Shown: piece after piece, positions 17,130-25,561 of the stretch
Position numbering within the stretch: position 1 is the first letter of the stretch
Layout of the letters: every line of letters starts with the position of its first letter
Assembly: GCA_035559815.1 (NCBI GenBank)
Contig: DATMAT010000044.1
Coordinates: forward strand, 24,233-88,232
DNA from: Thermodesulfobacteriota bacterium
GTDB taxonomy: Bacteria; Desulfobacterota_D; UBA1144; Nemesobacterales; CSP1-2
Direction: 5' to 3'
DNA length: 64,000 nucleotides
The notes under the pieces: model-generated
Seen by the model: the letters and a program-made list of their open reading frames with translations, nothing else
What the model was told of the DNA's origin: nothing
Databases searched by the model: none
Position numbers and translations under genes: made by a program

Positions 17130-17369
17130 ATGGGAACTGTAAACGTCAGGATTCCCGAAGACTTACGGGATACGCTAAAGATCATCGCAACCTTAGAGAA
17201 GCGGGACATGAAGGACATACTTACCGAGCTCATAGATGATTACATAAAGAGACACAAGGAGACCCTAGAGATACTCTCAAATCCCAAATGGGTAGAGTTG
17301 ATTAAAGAGGGCAAAAGGGAAGTTGAGCAGGGAGTAAAAGGGAAACGCTTGAATGCACTTGAAGATTGA
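17130..17369 (+). CDS. ribbon-helix-helix antitoxin
   Basis: The 79-residue protein opens with a short strand and helices typical of RHH/CopG DNA-binding antitoxins (TVNVRIPEDLRDTLKIIATLE, then MKDILTELIDDYIKRH). Its C-terminus is charged and should wrap the toxin. A GTGGAGG ribosome binding site precedes the ATG, and a perfect inverted repeat just upstream suggests autoregulation. It overlaps the toxin gene by 17 bp, so the two are coupled. Confidence 0.88.
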   Translation: MGTVNVRIPEDLRDTLKIIATLEKRDMKDILTELIDDYIKRHKETLEILSNPKWVELIKEGKREVEQGVKGKRLNALED

Positions 17370-17625
17370 GATCAAGCCTACGGCGGAGAAGTCTTACAGA
17401 AAGCTTGATAAAAAGACCAGAGCCAGGATAAAAGAGGCTCTACTTAAATTGGAAAAGAGTAATAACCCTTTATTTCATGAAAACGTTAAAGCCCTGACTG
17501 GAGAACTAAAAGGAGATTATAGGCTCAGGGTTGGAGACTGGAGAATCCTTTTTACCCCTGATAAAAAGAGTAAGGTTATTTACGTCTACGCCATATTGCC
17601 CCGAGGTGAAGCATATAAAGATTAA
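17353..17625 (+). CDS. RelE/ParE-family toxin
   Basis: The 90-residue basic protein shows the RelE fold: KIEIKPTAEKSYRKLDKKTR, the LTGELKGDYRLRVGDWRILF core and the closing VIYVYAILPRGEAYKD. RelE relatives usually cut ribosome-bound mRNA, and ParE relatives poison gyrase. The YRLRVGDWRILF pattern favours the RelE side. Its ATG lies inside the antitoxin gene without its own strong ribosome binding site, so it depends on antitoxin translation, as is common in such pairs. Confidence 0.88.
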   Translation: MHLKIEIKPTAEKSYRKLDKKTRARIKEALLKLEKSNNPLFHENVKALTGELKGDYRLRVGDWRILFTPDKKSKVIYVYAILPRGEAYKD

Positions 17626-17875
17626 ATTAAAATATCTCTAAACCCACACTGCCGAATTTACTTTCTCGCAGATCAAAATTGTCCCAAATAATTGATTGAT
17701 TGTGGGAATTGGCCATATGGTAATCTAGGAATTTCAATAATCACGGACAAAGAAAAAGCAACCCCTCTTTAATTCCCCCCTTAGTGAGTGGGAAAATACA
17801 AAGGATTGCTAATTTTCTTTCACCCCATGTTAGGACGGGGACCTGGGTTACAGAAGGTTCACGTTGATTCACCAG

Positions 17876-19363
17876 CTATGCCTTCTGACTGTTCTCCCTC
17901 CACGGAAGCCAGGTAAGAACAAGGGCTATAAGGAGTGTTATAAAAAGCCAATTTACCCCGATCCCCAATATAGCGCTCCAGCCGTAATCCCCGTATGGTT
18001 TCTTGATTTCGTTTACCAGATCCCAGACTAGAATTACCGTGAGCACGACGGGCAGGAAAAACTTTATTAGAAAATCCCACCATAATCCAATTCTGAGATT
18101 AGATACTTTGTTTATGTGATTTCTTATTAGCTCAATGCGAAAGAGCCAACCTACCAGGACGCATTCCAGAATCCCCACAACCACAAGTCCATAGTGGCTG
18201 AGGAACCGATCCACTATGTCCAGCCAAAAGAGCCCTCCGCCGGTAGTGAATATTACCCCTCCTAGAAAACCGAGTAGGGACAGAACCGTTATTACCTTAC
18301 CCCGGCTGACTTTAAACTTATCGATTGTTGCAGCGACGAAAGCCTCTATGATCGATATTGCCGAGGTGATTCCGGCAATTATAAGCGCTAGGAAAAAAAT
18401 GGCGCCGAAGATATTTCCGCCCACCGGAAACAGGTTTATGGCCTTGGGATAGGCCACGAAGGCGAGCCCTATACCCTCGGATACTACGGAGTCGACCGGG
18501 CGCCCGGTCTCAAGAGCCATGTAGCCGAGGACGGCAAAAACGGCAAATCCGGCAAAAATTGCAAAAGAGCAGTCAGCTAAAGAAGTGATTACCGCATAAC
18601 CGGTTAGGTTGCTTCTTTCCGGAAGGTAGCTGGCATAAGCTATAAGAATTCCGAAACCAAGGCTTAACGAGAAAAATGTCTGGCTGTAGGCATCTATCCA
18701 CACCTTGGGCTTGGCCAGTTCAGAAAAGTCAGGCTTCAGGTAGGCAATTATCCCTTCCCTAGCGCCCTCTAGGGTTAGACTCCAAAATACCAGTATCCCT
18801 ACGAGTACGAAAAGAAGAGGCATGAATACTTTGTTCGCCAGCTCAATCCCCTTTCCTATACCCCGGTAAACTATCAACCAGCTAACCACCCAGATAAAAA
18901 AAAGGCCGAGGAGTATCGGAGTCCTAACCCCGCCGATTTCCCAGGGCCCAGAAGTCGTACCGAGGAAATTTTTGAAGAAAAAGCCGTCTAAATCGGTGCC
19001 CCAGGCTTTTGTGAAAGAGAAGAGAAAATAATTCAGACACCAGGATATGATCACGGAATAGTAGAGGACTATCCCAAACATGACGAATGTTACCGCCCAC
19101 CAGCCGAGCCATTCCCACCTCTTCAATATTCTTGCGTAGGCATAGGGGGCACTTCCCGCTTTTTTATGACCTAATCCGAACTCCAATATCATAAGGGGTA
19201 TTCCCGCGGTGAAGAGGGCTATAACATAAGCAACTAAAAACGCCCCCCCTCCGTTATCGTATGTTAAATAGGAAAAGCGCCATATATTTCCCAGTCCAAC
19301 GGCAGAGCCTATAGTGGCCAGTATAAAACCGACCTGGGTCTTCCACTGTTCTCTTTCGTTCAT
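17876..19363 (-). CDS. sodium-dependent transporter, NSS/SNF family
   Basis: The 495-residue inner-membrane protein has about 12 helices and the family hallmark GSAVGLGNIWRFSYLTYDNGGGAF, which forms the Na+ and substrate sites in LeuT-type carriers. It should take up an amino acid or a similar small molecule driven by sodium. The substrate cannot be read from the sequence. The product ends shortly after the last helix (WLPWRENSQKA). It stands alone between repeat-rich spacers. Confidence 0.92.
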   Translation of the reverse strand: MNEREQWKTQVGFILATIGSAVGLGNIWRFSYLTYDNGGGAFLVAYVIALFTAGIPLMILEFGLGHKKAGSAPYAYARILKRWEWLGWWAVTFVMFGIVLYYSVIISWCLNYFLFSFTKAWGTDLDGFFFKNFLGTTSGPWEIGGVRTPILLGLFFIWVVSWLIVYRGIGKGIELANKVFMPLLFVLVGILVFWSLTLEGAREGIIAYLKPDFSELAKPKVWIDAYSQTFFSLSLGFGILIAYASYLPERSNLTGYAVITSLADCSFAIFAGFAVFAVLGYMALETGRPVDSVVSEGIGLAFVAYPKAINLFPVGGNIFGAIFFLALIIAGITSAISIIEAFVAATIDKFKVSRGKVITVLSLLGFLGGVIFTTGGGLFWLDIVDRFLSHYGLVVVGILECVLVGWLFRIELIRNHINKVSNLRIGLWWDFLIKFFLPVVLTVILVWDLVNEIKKPYGDYGWSAILGIGVNWLFITLLIALVLTWLPWRENSQKA

Positions 19364-20100
19364 CGGATTGCTACCTTGTTAATAAAGAATTTACGAAATA
19401 CCCTAAAACCAATAAAAATATAAAAACCACACTATCCTAATTTATACATTTAACTATTTCAATAACATCACGGTGGAGCGTTAACGGAAGTCAAATTTGT
19501 CCAAAATAAGAGGTTGATTAATAGAGTTCACCCGAGGGCAATAAAAATGCTCCAATTGTGGACGGAGAGAAAGCAACTCAGTTGTGGTCATTGCGAGGAG
19601 CGAAGCGACGAAGCTATCTGACTAAAATATCATTCTGACCGGAGGGAGAAATTTGCCACGCCGCCAAAAGAAGGTGGCTCGTAATGACGGTAAGCATGGA
19701 AGGATTTTCCCTTTCTCCACTTCGTGGAAAGGAGAATTGATGGAAATCCGTTCGCCCTGAGCCCCTTCGACGTTGCTCAGAGCAAGCTTTTCGGCCCGTT
19801 CGGGACAGGGTTCTACTCTGCCGCTCATCCTGAGCCGTCGAAGGAGAGCGCAGGCTCAGGGCAGGCCAGTCGAAGGGCGTTCATGGTTCGACAGGCTCAC
19901 CACGAACGCCATATAGCAGTGAGCAAGTGAGAGGAAATCAAACAAAAGAAAGGTAATGCAACCCCTCTTTAATTCCCCTCTTATACTAAGGGGGAAAACA
20001 CAAAGGTTAGAACGGCTATTTGACGAACAAGATTAGGACAGCGGAAGATGTCTGATGGATGGTAAAAGGAAACGGATAATATATTTTATGTTTATTCTAC
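19364..20100. repeat. repeat-rich spacer upstream of tRNA-Ala and the symporter
   Basis: No gene is visible in 737 bp. The stretch contains a TATCATTCTGACC...GTAATGACGG hairpin (19626-19690), a long cluster of TTCGAC/CTCAGG/GTTCGACAGGCTCACC elements at 19752-19910, and a CCCCTCTTTAATTCCCC...GGGGG element at 19958-20000 that repeats the one at 17763-17800. Confidence 0.55.
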
Positions 20101-20176
20101 TGGTGGAGCCGAAGGGATTTGAACCCTCGACCTCATGAATGCCATTCATGCGCTCTCCCAACTGAGCTACGGCCCC
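20101..20176 (-). tRNA. tRNA-Ala (anticodon GGC)
   Basis: The minus strand folds as a standard tRNA. GGGGCCG pairs with CGGCTCC in the acceptor stem, the D arm is TAGCTCAGTTGGGAGAGC, the anticodon stem CATGA/TCATG carries the loop ATGGCAT (anticodon GGC) and the T arm is GAGGGTTCAAATCCCTT. The 3' CCA is encoded. It reads GCC and GCU alanine codons. Confidence 0.95.
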
Positions 20177-20263
20177 ACTTTGGTTCAATCTATTATTAGC
20201 TCCGTTTATTTTGTTGTCAAATTTTGAAAGGTTGTTTAGAATACAGATGCCATTGCTAAGTGG

Positions 20264-20392
20264 ATTTAGCCACGAATTAGCACAATGAACACGAATGGGA
20301 AGATGCAAGACACAGGATGCAGGATATAAAAATCGTGCATCATGAATCATGCATCCTGCATCATTTAGCAAGTACTCATTCGCGGCTAAATA
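20264..20392. repeat. composite inverted repeat (TTAGCCACGAAT ends, TGCATC heptads inside)
   Basis: ATTTAGCCACGAAT at the left end and ATTCGCGGCTAAAT at the right end are inverted copies with one mismatch. Inside are runs of GATGCA/GATGCAG units that reverse to TGCATCCTGCATCA. The same layout occurs at 47991-48106 inside the injection-system operon, and a short form at 38090-38184. Confidence 0.7.
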
Positions 20393-20421
20393 GCTTTTAA
20401 GATTGAAAAGGAGAATATACA

Positions 20422-21723
20422 GTGAACGTAGTCAATCTTGGCCTTATCGGCGCCGGAACAGTGGGTTGCGGGGTGATCAAGGTCATAAATGAGAATAGAG
20501 ACATCATCGAAAAGAGGTCGGGGGTAAGGCTGCAGATTAAGAAAATAGCAGACATCGACCCGGATAGGAAAAGACCGGTCGAAATCCACAAGTCACTATT
20601 CACCACTAACGCCTGGGAAGTAATAGAAGACGATTCAATCCCTATTGTGATTGAGCTGGTCGGAGGGACCACCATAGCAAAGGATTTTATCCTAGGAGCG
20701 ATAAGGAAAGGAAAGAATGTGGTAACTGCAAACAAGGCGCTCCTGGCCCATCACGGCAAAGAAATATTCTTAGCCGCCACCCAGCATGAGGTAGACATCG
20801 GCTTTGAGGCAAGCGTGGGCGGGGGAATACCCATAATCAGAGCGACGAAGGAGGGGTACGTCGCAAACAGAATCCTCTCAATTCATGGAATCATAAACGG
20901 GACGTGCAACTACATACTCTCAAAAATGACTGAGGAGGGGGGTGAGTTTGACAACGTGCTCAAAAGGGCACAGGAAAAGGGTTATGCCGAAGCCGACCCC
21001 TCATTCGATATAGACGGAATAGATACAGCACACAAGCTTTCCATATTGATAATGCTATCGTTCGGGAGCTTCCTGGATTTCGAAAAAATATATGTAGAGG
21101 GAATACGTGGAATTACACCCCTCGATATTTCATTTGCAGATGAATTCGGATACAAGATAAAACTTTTGGCCATAGCAAAATCAAGAAATGGCGGCATAGA
21201 GGCCCGGGTTCACCCCACACTGGTGGAGAAAGGCACACCCATTGCCGACGTCTCCGGGGCCTTCAATGCCATCTATGTGGTAGGCGATGCCGTAGGCCCT
21301 ACCATGCTCTACGGAATGGGAGCGGGAATGATGCCCACGGCCAGCGCGGTAGTGAGCGACATAGTCCAGATAGCTAAGAATATCAGCCTCGACAACTCCC
21401 ACACTTCGCTGCCCCGGCTATACCAAGAGGAGAACTCATCCAAGTTGATTCCGATGAGCGACATCGTAACCAAGTATTACTTGAGGTTCCAGGTGGAAGA
21501 CAGACCGGGCGTGCTCGGCCATATTGCCGGAAGCCTGGGTAAAAACAACATAAGCATCGAGTCCGTAATTCAGAAGGGAAGACAGCTTGAGGGAGGGGAG
21601 GTCCCCGTGGTGATAATGACCCACGAGGCGAAGGAAAGCGACCTGCTTTCCGCACTCGGTGAAATTGATAACTCCTCCTTCGTCAAAGCAAGAAGCGTCT
21701 TTATCCGGATAGAGGAGCTGTAG
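20422..21723 (+). CDS. hom: homoserine dehydrogenase
   Basis: The 433-residue enzyme reduces aspartate semialdehyde to homoserine with NAD(P)H, on the route to threonine, methionine and isoleucine. It has the nucleotide-binding GLIGAGTVGCGV, the catalytic-domain stretches NKALLAHHG and INGTCNYILSKM, and a C-terminal ACT domain (from about residue 355, YLRFQVEDRPGVLGHIAGSL) that usually mediates feedback inhibition by threonine. It is not fused to aspartokinase. The GTG start at 20422 follows AAAGGAGAA. It is transcribed away from the tRNA and appears to be a single gene. Confidence 0.95.
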   Translation: MNVVNLGLIGAGTVGCGVIKVINENRDIIEKRSGVRLQIKKIADIDPDRKRPVEIHKSLFTTNAWEVIEDDSIPIVIELVGGTTIAKDFILGAIRKGKNVVTANKALLAHHGKEIFLAATQHEVDIGFEASVGGGIPIIRATKEGYVANRILSIHGIINGTCNYILSKMTEEGGEFDNVLKRAQEKGYAEADPSFDIDGIDTAHKLSILIMLSFGSFLDFEKIYVEGIRGITPLDISFADEFGYKIKLLAIAKSRNGGIEARVHPTLVEKGTPIADVSGAFNAIYVVGDAVGPTMLYGMGAGMMPTASAVVSDIVQIAKNISLDNSHTSLPRLYQEENSSKLIPMSDIVTKYYLRFQVEDRPGVLGHIAGSLGKNNISIESVIQKGRQLEGGEVPVVIMTHEAKESDLLSALGEIDNSSFVKARSVFIRIEEL

Positions 21724-22341
21724 AAGTATGAGTAATCCTTGTTCATTCTGAATGCAGACGTTGTCATTCCGAGTCCTATCTTAAGCCCTTCGGCTTCGCT
21801 CAGGATAAACTCATGCGAAGGAGCTCACGAGGAATCTTAGATTATAACTATTTCCCCTATAAACTAATCCCTAAACACTGTTTCACTAAGATTTCTCCCT
21901 TCGGTCGAAATGACAGGAAGAAAATCGAAATGACAAGAGGGAAGGTCAAAATGACAGGTAACACAGTAACTTTGAGTTCTTCATAGCATTAAGAGCTTGT
22001 CCCGGGCAAAGCATCTCAGTTGTCATGCTGAACGAAGTGAAGCATCTTAAAATTAGATTCTTCGCCGCTTCGCGGGATCTGAGATAGTGATCAGGAGGGA
22101 GGAATTCAGGGAACCGCAACACTCCAGAATGACAGTAGTGGGAATTCATCGAGAAAACCCTGATGTTGTCTGACAAATAAAATCTCGATTATTACAGATA
22201 AAACAATTATAAGTAGAGACGCATTGCAATGCGTCTCTACATTAATAAATTAAATCAAATTCTGCTTAGCTCTCCATTATCACCGCTTACATGGTATTTC
22301 CCAACCTCGATTCGATTAGAATTTACTCTGGACATGCCGGT
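21724..22341. repeat. repeat-rich spacer between hom and the injection-system cluster
   Basis: There is no gene here. It holds TGTCATTCCGAGTCC and CCCTTCGGCTTCGCTCAGGA elements (21760-21805), a TGTCATGCTGAACGAAGTGA...CCAGAATGACAG hairpin (22015-22135), and at 22213-22240 a perfect 28-nt palindrome with arms GTAGAGACGCATTG / CAATGCGTCTCTAC. The palindrome belongs to the widespread GTAGAGACGC type of intergenic repeat and lies beyond the 3' end of the minus-strand cluster. Confidence 0.6.
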
Positions 22342-25026
22342 TTATACCGTTATATCCAAGCTCCATTTATTAAGCTTCCCGACATCCCGGCCCTCCAGGT
22401 CTGTAACCCTCAAGACCCAGTTTCCCTCCGCCGGGCTACCGGCCAGAGATGCTAGAGACGGAGTGGTGATTGAATCATAGGTGGTTATCAGGTTGTCCTG
22501 ACCACCGCCAGCCCGGTTATGCAATATAGCTTGCTGGCCTGATGGTGAAAAGAGCTCGACCCTCAGGTCTCCGATGTAGGTATGGGTGATGTCAACACCG
22601 ACTTTAATTCCCTGCACCGTTCCCGATTCGGAAATAGCTATGAAACTGCTCACCCCGGCAGGGTCGTTGTCCGGAATGGCCAGTCCCGGTGAAGTCTCTT
22701 CATGAATGACCTGAGCAGCCGCTTCCAGGCTGATTTCGATGCTCCAGTTCCGAAGAGTTCCAACATCAACCGCTGCCGTATCAACTATCTTCAGCGTCCA
22801 GTCCCCTTGAGCCTGCTCTCCCACCAAGCTAGCCAGCGGGGAATCGTCGCTGGTGTAGGACTTGATTAGGTTGTGCGTGCTTGCACCGGTGCGGTCGTGA
22901 AGGACGATGGCGTTGCCGCCCGGTGGGGTTAAGCTCACCATAAGGTCTCCGATATAAGTGTGCTCGATATTGACCGAGACAGTGATTTCTTTGACCCGGC
23001 CTGACTGTGCCACGGTGAGCACGCTGGTCACACCGGTTGGTTGGTTGTCTGGAATGGCTAGATTCGGCGAAGCCTCAACCCTGATACCCGGCCCGGTAGT
23101 ATCGGCAGGGACGTTGAAGTCGGCAACGATACCGGACAGGCTTGCGCCGTTTGACTGGGCGGCTGGCCCCATGCCAAACCGGGCAAAAGCGGCCCAGATT
23201 CCTCCACGGGCCGTGCCGTGCTCTGCAGAACTAATTTGCCCTGCGGCCAGCTTGTTATCCAGCGCCGCTAAAATCGCGTCGCGAGCATCGAGAAAACTGG
23301 GATTCGCCGGCGTTAGCTTAAGGGCATCTACGACTAATTGCAGGGCAAGATTTATTCCGATTCTTCTGTTCATCTCCATAAGGGTGGCGCACCAGATTTC
23401 TCCGATGTTGTGCACCGGGACCTCTCCAGTCATCGGGTGCTCCATGTAGCGGCCCGCCCCCAGCTTGCCGAAATGGTCCGGGAAATTGGTATCGTAGGGA
23501 AAGCCCCGAATACCGGCCGGGTCATCGACCACCCACGCTCCGGCTACCGTTGTATTGTTTATGGTGCAGGCAAAGTAATCGCTCCAGCCCTCTCCCATGC
23601 CGCCACTCTGTGGCGCCTCCAGAGCATGGTCGTTCATCGGCCCGCCGACCAAGCGGTTTGTAACCCCATGAGTAAACTCGTGAAAAACCACCGTCGAATC
23701 GAACGCCGTATGCCTGTTGGTTGACTCCACCAAACCCATATTCATCGTCGCACCCAGGCCGTCTATCGGGGTGTACATATTGGCCGTTCCCCAAACCGGG
23801 CCGGCATGTGCCCGCGCATCTACTCTATCCGATTGTACCCCTCCCCGGCCGAAGTTGTTTTGCTGGAAGTTTCCGTCGGCCTCCCTGAATCCGAGAATGT
23901 AGAAGAAGTCGTGCATGTAGCAGTTGTAATAAAAAATATTGAGGACCTTCTGGTCGTTGCCTACCGGGTCAGCCGGGTCGAACGTGAGGACGCCGTCCTG
24001 AACCGTGCCCTGAATGGTCGGCCCGCTGTGGTCGAGGTGTGCAAAAACACTGTTACCGATGGCGCTGTTTAAATCCACCCAATCGTCGGGAAAGCCCGTA
24101 GGCAAATTGGTAGGGATAGGAAGACTATAATCGCCAAGAGGCCTGGGGAAATTGGTCATCTGCCGCGCACTCCCTCCGTCAACATGATAAACATTGCCCC
24201 TCGCCGCTACCGACTTCATCAATTGTCGGCAGTATAGAATCTCTCCGGTCTTGGCGTCTACTATGGTGCGGTATTGGCCCTTGTAGCCAGGCATGGTTAT
24301 TACCACTTCCCAGCCTAGCCTAAGTCCTTCCTCCAGCGGAAACCATATCAGGTTGGCCTTGATTTTATCGCCGAAGGGGCCGGCATCGATCACCGTGGGC
24401 TGGTCCGGTTTGTTGGTAAAAGCGGCTATGATCCTCGGCTCAAAGCCGGTTAAATCCACCCTCTCAAGTTTGAGCGGCTGGCCGAACTGGTCTTTAGCTC
24501 CTTCCTCATCCGGGCCGGGCACCGCTACATGCTGAGCTGCCCTAAGCACCGCTTCCTGAACCGATAGCTTGAGAAGAACCTCGACTTCTTTAGAAACCGT
24601 GACGCTGGTGCCGGCGGTCTCCTTCAAAGCGCCGTCCGGGGAAAATCGCACTGCCTGGGCCGCCTGGAATATGGAGATACCCTTATACTGTTGCTGCAGG
24701 TGGACAGCCACACCGCCGCTGCTGGTCTCTTGTATGTTCGGGTCGGCTATAAACTCCGCCGGCTGTGTCTCCGTAAACCCCAATGCCCGGCTTATCCTGG
24801 TTACGTGGTTTAACGCCCGCTCGATGTAGTTTCCCTTCTCCGCTGGTGCCGATTCGGAGGTAACCACAGACGGATTGCCGGTGGTAGCATCTAGACTTTT
24901 AATTCTTACCCGATGCGCTCCGGGAAGACGGTCAGAGACCTCAGAGGCGAGCGATTTGAGCTCAACCTCACGGGCCTTTGTGACCTTGCTGACTTTAAAG
25001 TTCCTGCAGTCTATCTCCCTACCCAT
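22342..25026 (-). CDS. M36 (fungalysin-like) zinc metalloprotease with two P-domains
   Basis: The 894-residue protein has a propeptide-like N-terminal part, an M36 catalytic domain with the zinc motif HEFTH (His449, Glu450, His453) and third ligand Glu479 in GEGWSDYF, and two tandem proprotein-convertase P-domains (about 655-765 and 785-894, each with GDL..L..P.G and LIKSY/LITTYDS features). It should digest proteins. No signal peptide is visible: the start, fixed by AAGGAGGG, reads MGREIDCRNFKVSKV. Extracellular M36 enzymes normally have one, so this copy may be carried by the injection system encoded just upstream. That role is inferred from position and the missing signal. Confidence 0.85.
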   Translation of the reverse strand: MGREIDCRNFKVSKVTKAREVELKSLASEVSDRLPGAHRVRIKSLDATTGNPSVVTSESAPAEKGNYIERALNHVTRISRALGFTETQPAEFIADPNIQETSSGGVAVHLQQQYKGISIFQAAQAVRFSPDGALKETAGTSVTVSKEVEVLLKLSVQEAVLRAAQHVAVPGPDEEGAKDQFGQPLKLERVDLTGFEPRIIAAFTNKPDQPTVIDAGPFGDKIKANLIWFPLEEGLRLGWEVVITMPGYKGQYRTIVDAKTGEILYCRQLMKSVAARGNVYHVDGGSARQMTNFPRPLGDYSLPIPTNLPTGFPDDWVDLNSAIGNSVFAHLDHSGPTIQGTVQDGVLTFDPADPVGNDQKVLNIFYYNCYMHDFFYILGFREADGNFQQNNFGRGGVQSDRVDARAHAGPVWGTANMYTPIDGLGATMNMGLVESTNRHTAFDSTVVFHEFTHGVTNRLVGGPMNDHALEAPQSGGMGEGWSDYFACTINNTTVAGAWVVDDPAGIRGFPYDTNFPDHFGKLGAGRYMEHPMTGEVPVHNIGEIWCATLMEMNRRIGINLALQLVVDALKLTPANPSFLDARDAILAALDNKLAAGQISSAEHGTARGGIWAAFARFGMGPAAQSNGASLSGIVADFNVPADTTGPGIRVEASPNLAIPDNQPTGVTSVLTVAQSGRVKEITVSVNIEHTYIGDLMVSLTPPGGNAIVLHDRTGASTHNLIKSYTSDDSPLASLVGEQAQGDWTLKIVDTAAVDVGTLRNWSIEISLEAAAQVIHEETSPGLAIPDNDPAGVSSFIAISESGTVQGIKVGVDITHTYIGDLRVELFSPSGQQAILHNRAGGGQDNLITTYDSITTPSLASLAGSPAEGNWVLRVTDLEGRDVGKLNKWSLDITV

Positions 25027-25271
25027 GATTATCCCTCCTTCTTTCTCTTTTTAAGACAGAGTTAAATAACAAGGCTTGAATGTGATTACGGGCCTTGAGG
25101 TTATAGAAGCCGACAAATCGGAAAAGATAGTTCTTATTGATTCTGTTCCAGCGCAGTTGATGGTAATTGCCTTGACCCGGTCATCGTACTCAAGCTGATG
25201 TAACAAGATTATAAGCAAAGAGTCCTGAGCTTAGGTTTAATCGGGAAACCGGATGAGATTCCTCTCTAAAG

Positions 25272-25406
25272 TTAGCATGGGAAAATGTCCACGTTCCGGG
25301 TAACTAGTGTGAGCCCTTCCACAGCCGCCGTAGCCCCTATTAAAGCATCTTCCAGATGCAAGGTCAATCCTCTTTTGCGGAACCGTCGTTCTCCCGCTGG
25401 CTTCCT
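25272..25406 (-). pseudogene. remnant of a VapC-type PIN-domain toxin
   Basis: The minus strand reads AGERRFRKRGLTLHLEDALI followed by GATAAVEGLTLVTRNVD and a stop. This is the C-terminal third of a PIN-domain toxin (LEDALIAATA..GLTLVTRN is the usual pattern). No matching N-terminal part can be found upstream, so it is a decayed fragment. It sits in the 535-bp gap (25027-25561) between the protease and the eCIS-core gene, which otherwise holds nothing I recognise. Confidence 0.6.
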
Positions 25407-25561
25407 ACAATTCATAAATTCATACACGAAAAAGGATTACTTCCCCTTTTCAATCTTTATTTGCCTGCCTGGATGTTCTATTATCGGCCGTGCTCTACAC
25501 GTGGTGAAAACTCGGGCGTCTCCGGCGGCTTTACACGCACCACACAATAAGCTGATTACCC

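Noticed and set aside
25080..25200. Plus-strand stretch reading GLEVIEADKSEKIVLIDS as a hydrogenase-maturation protease remnant
   Set aside because: The stretch is too short and the resemblance too slight to support a call.
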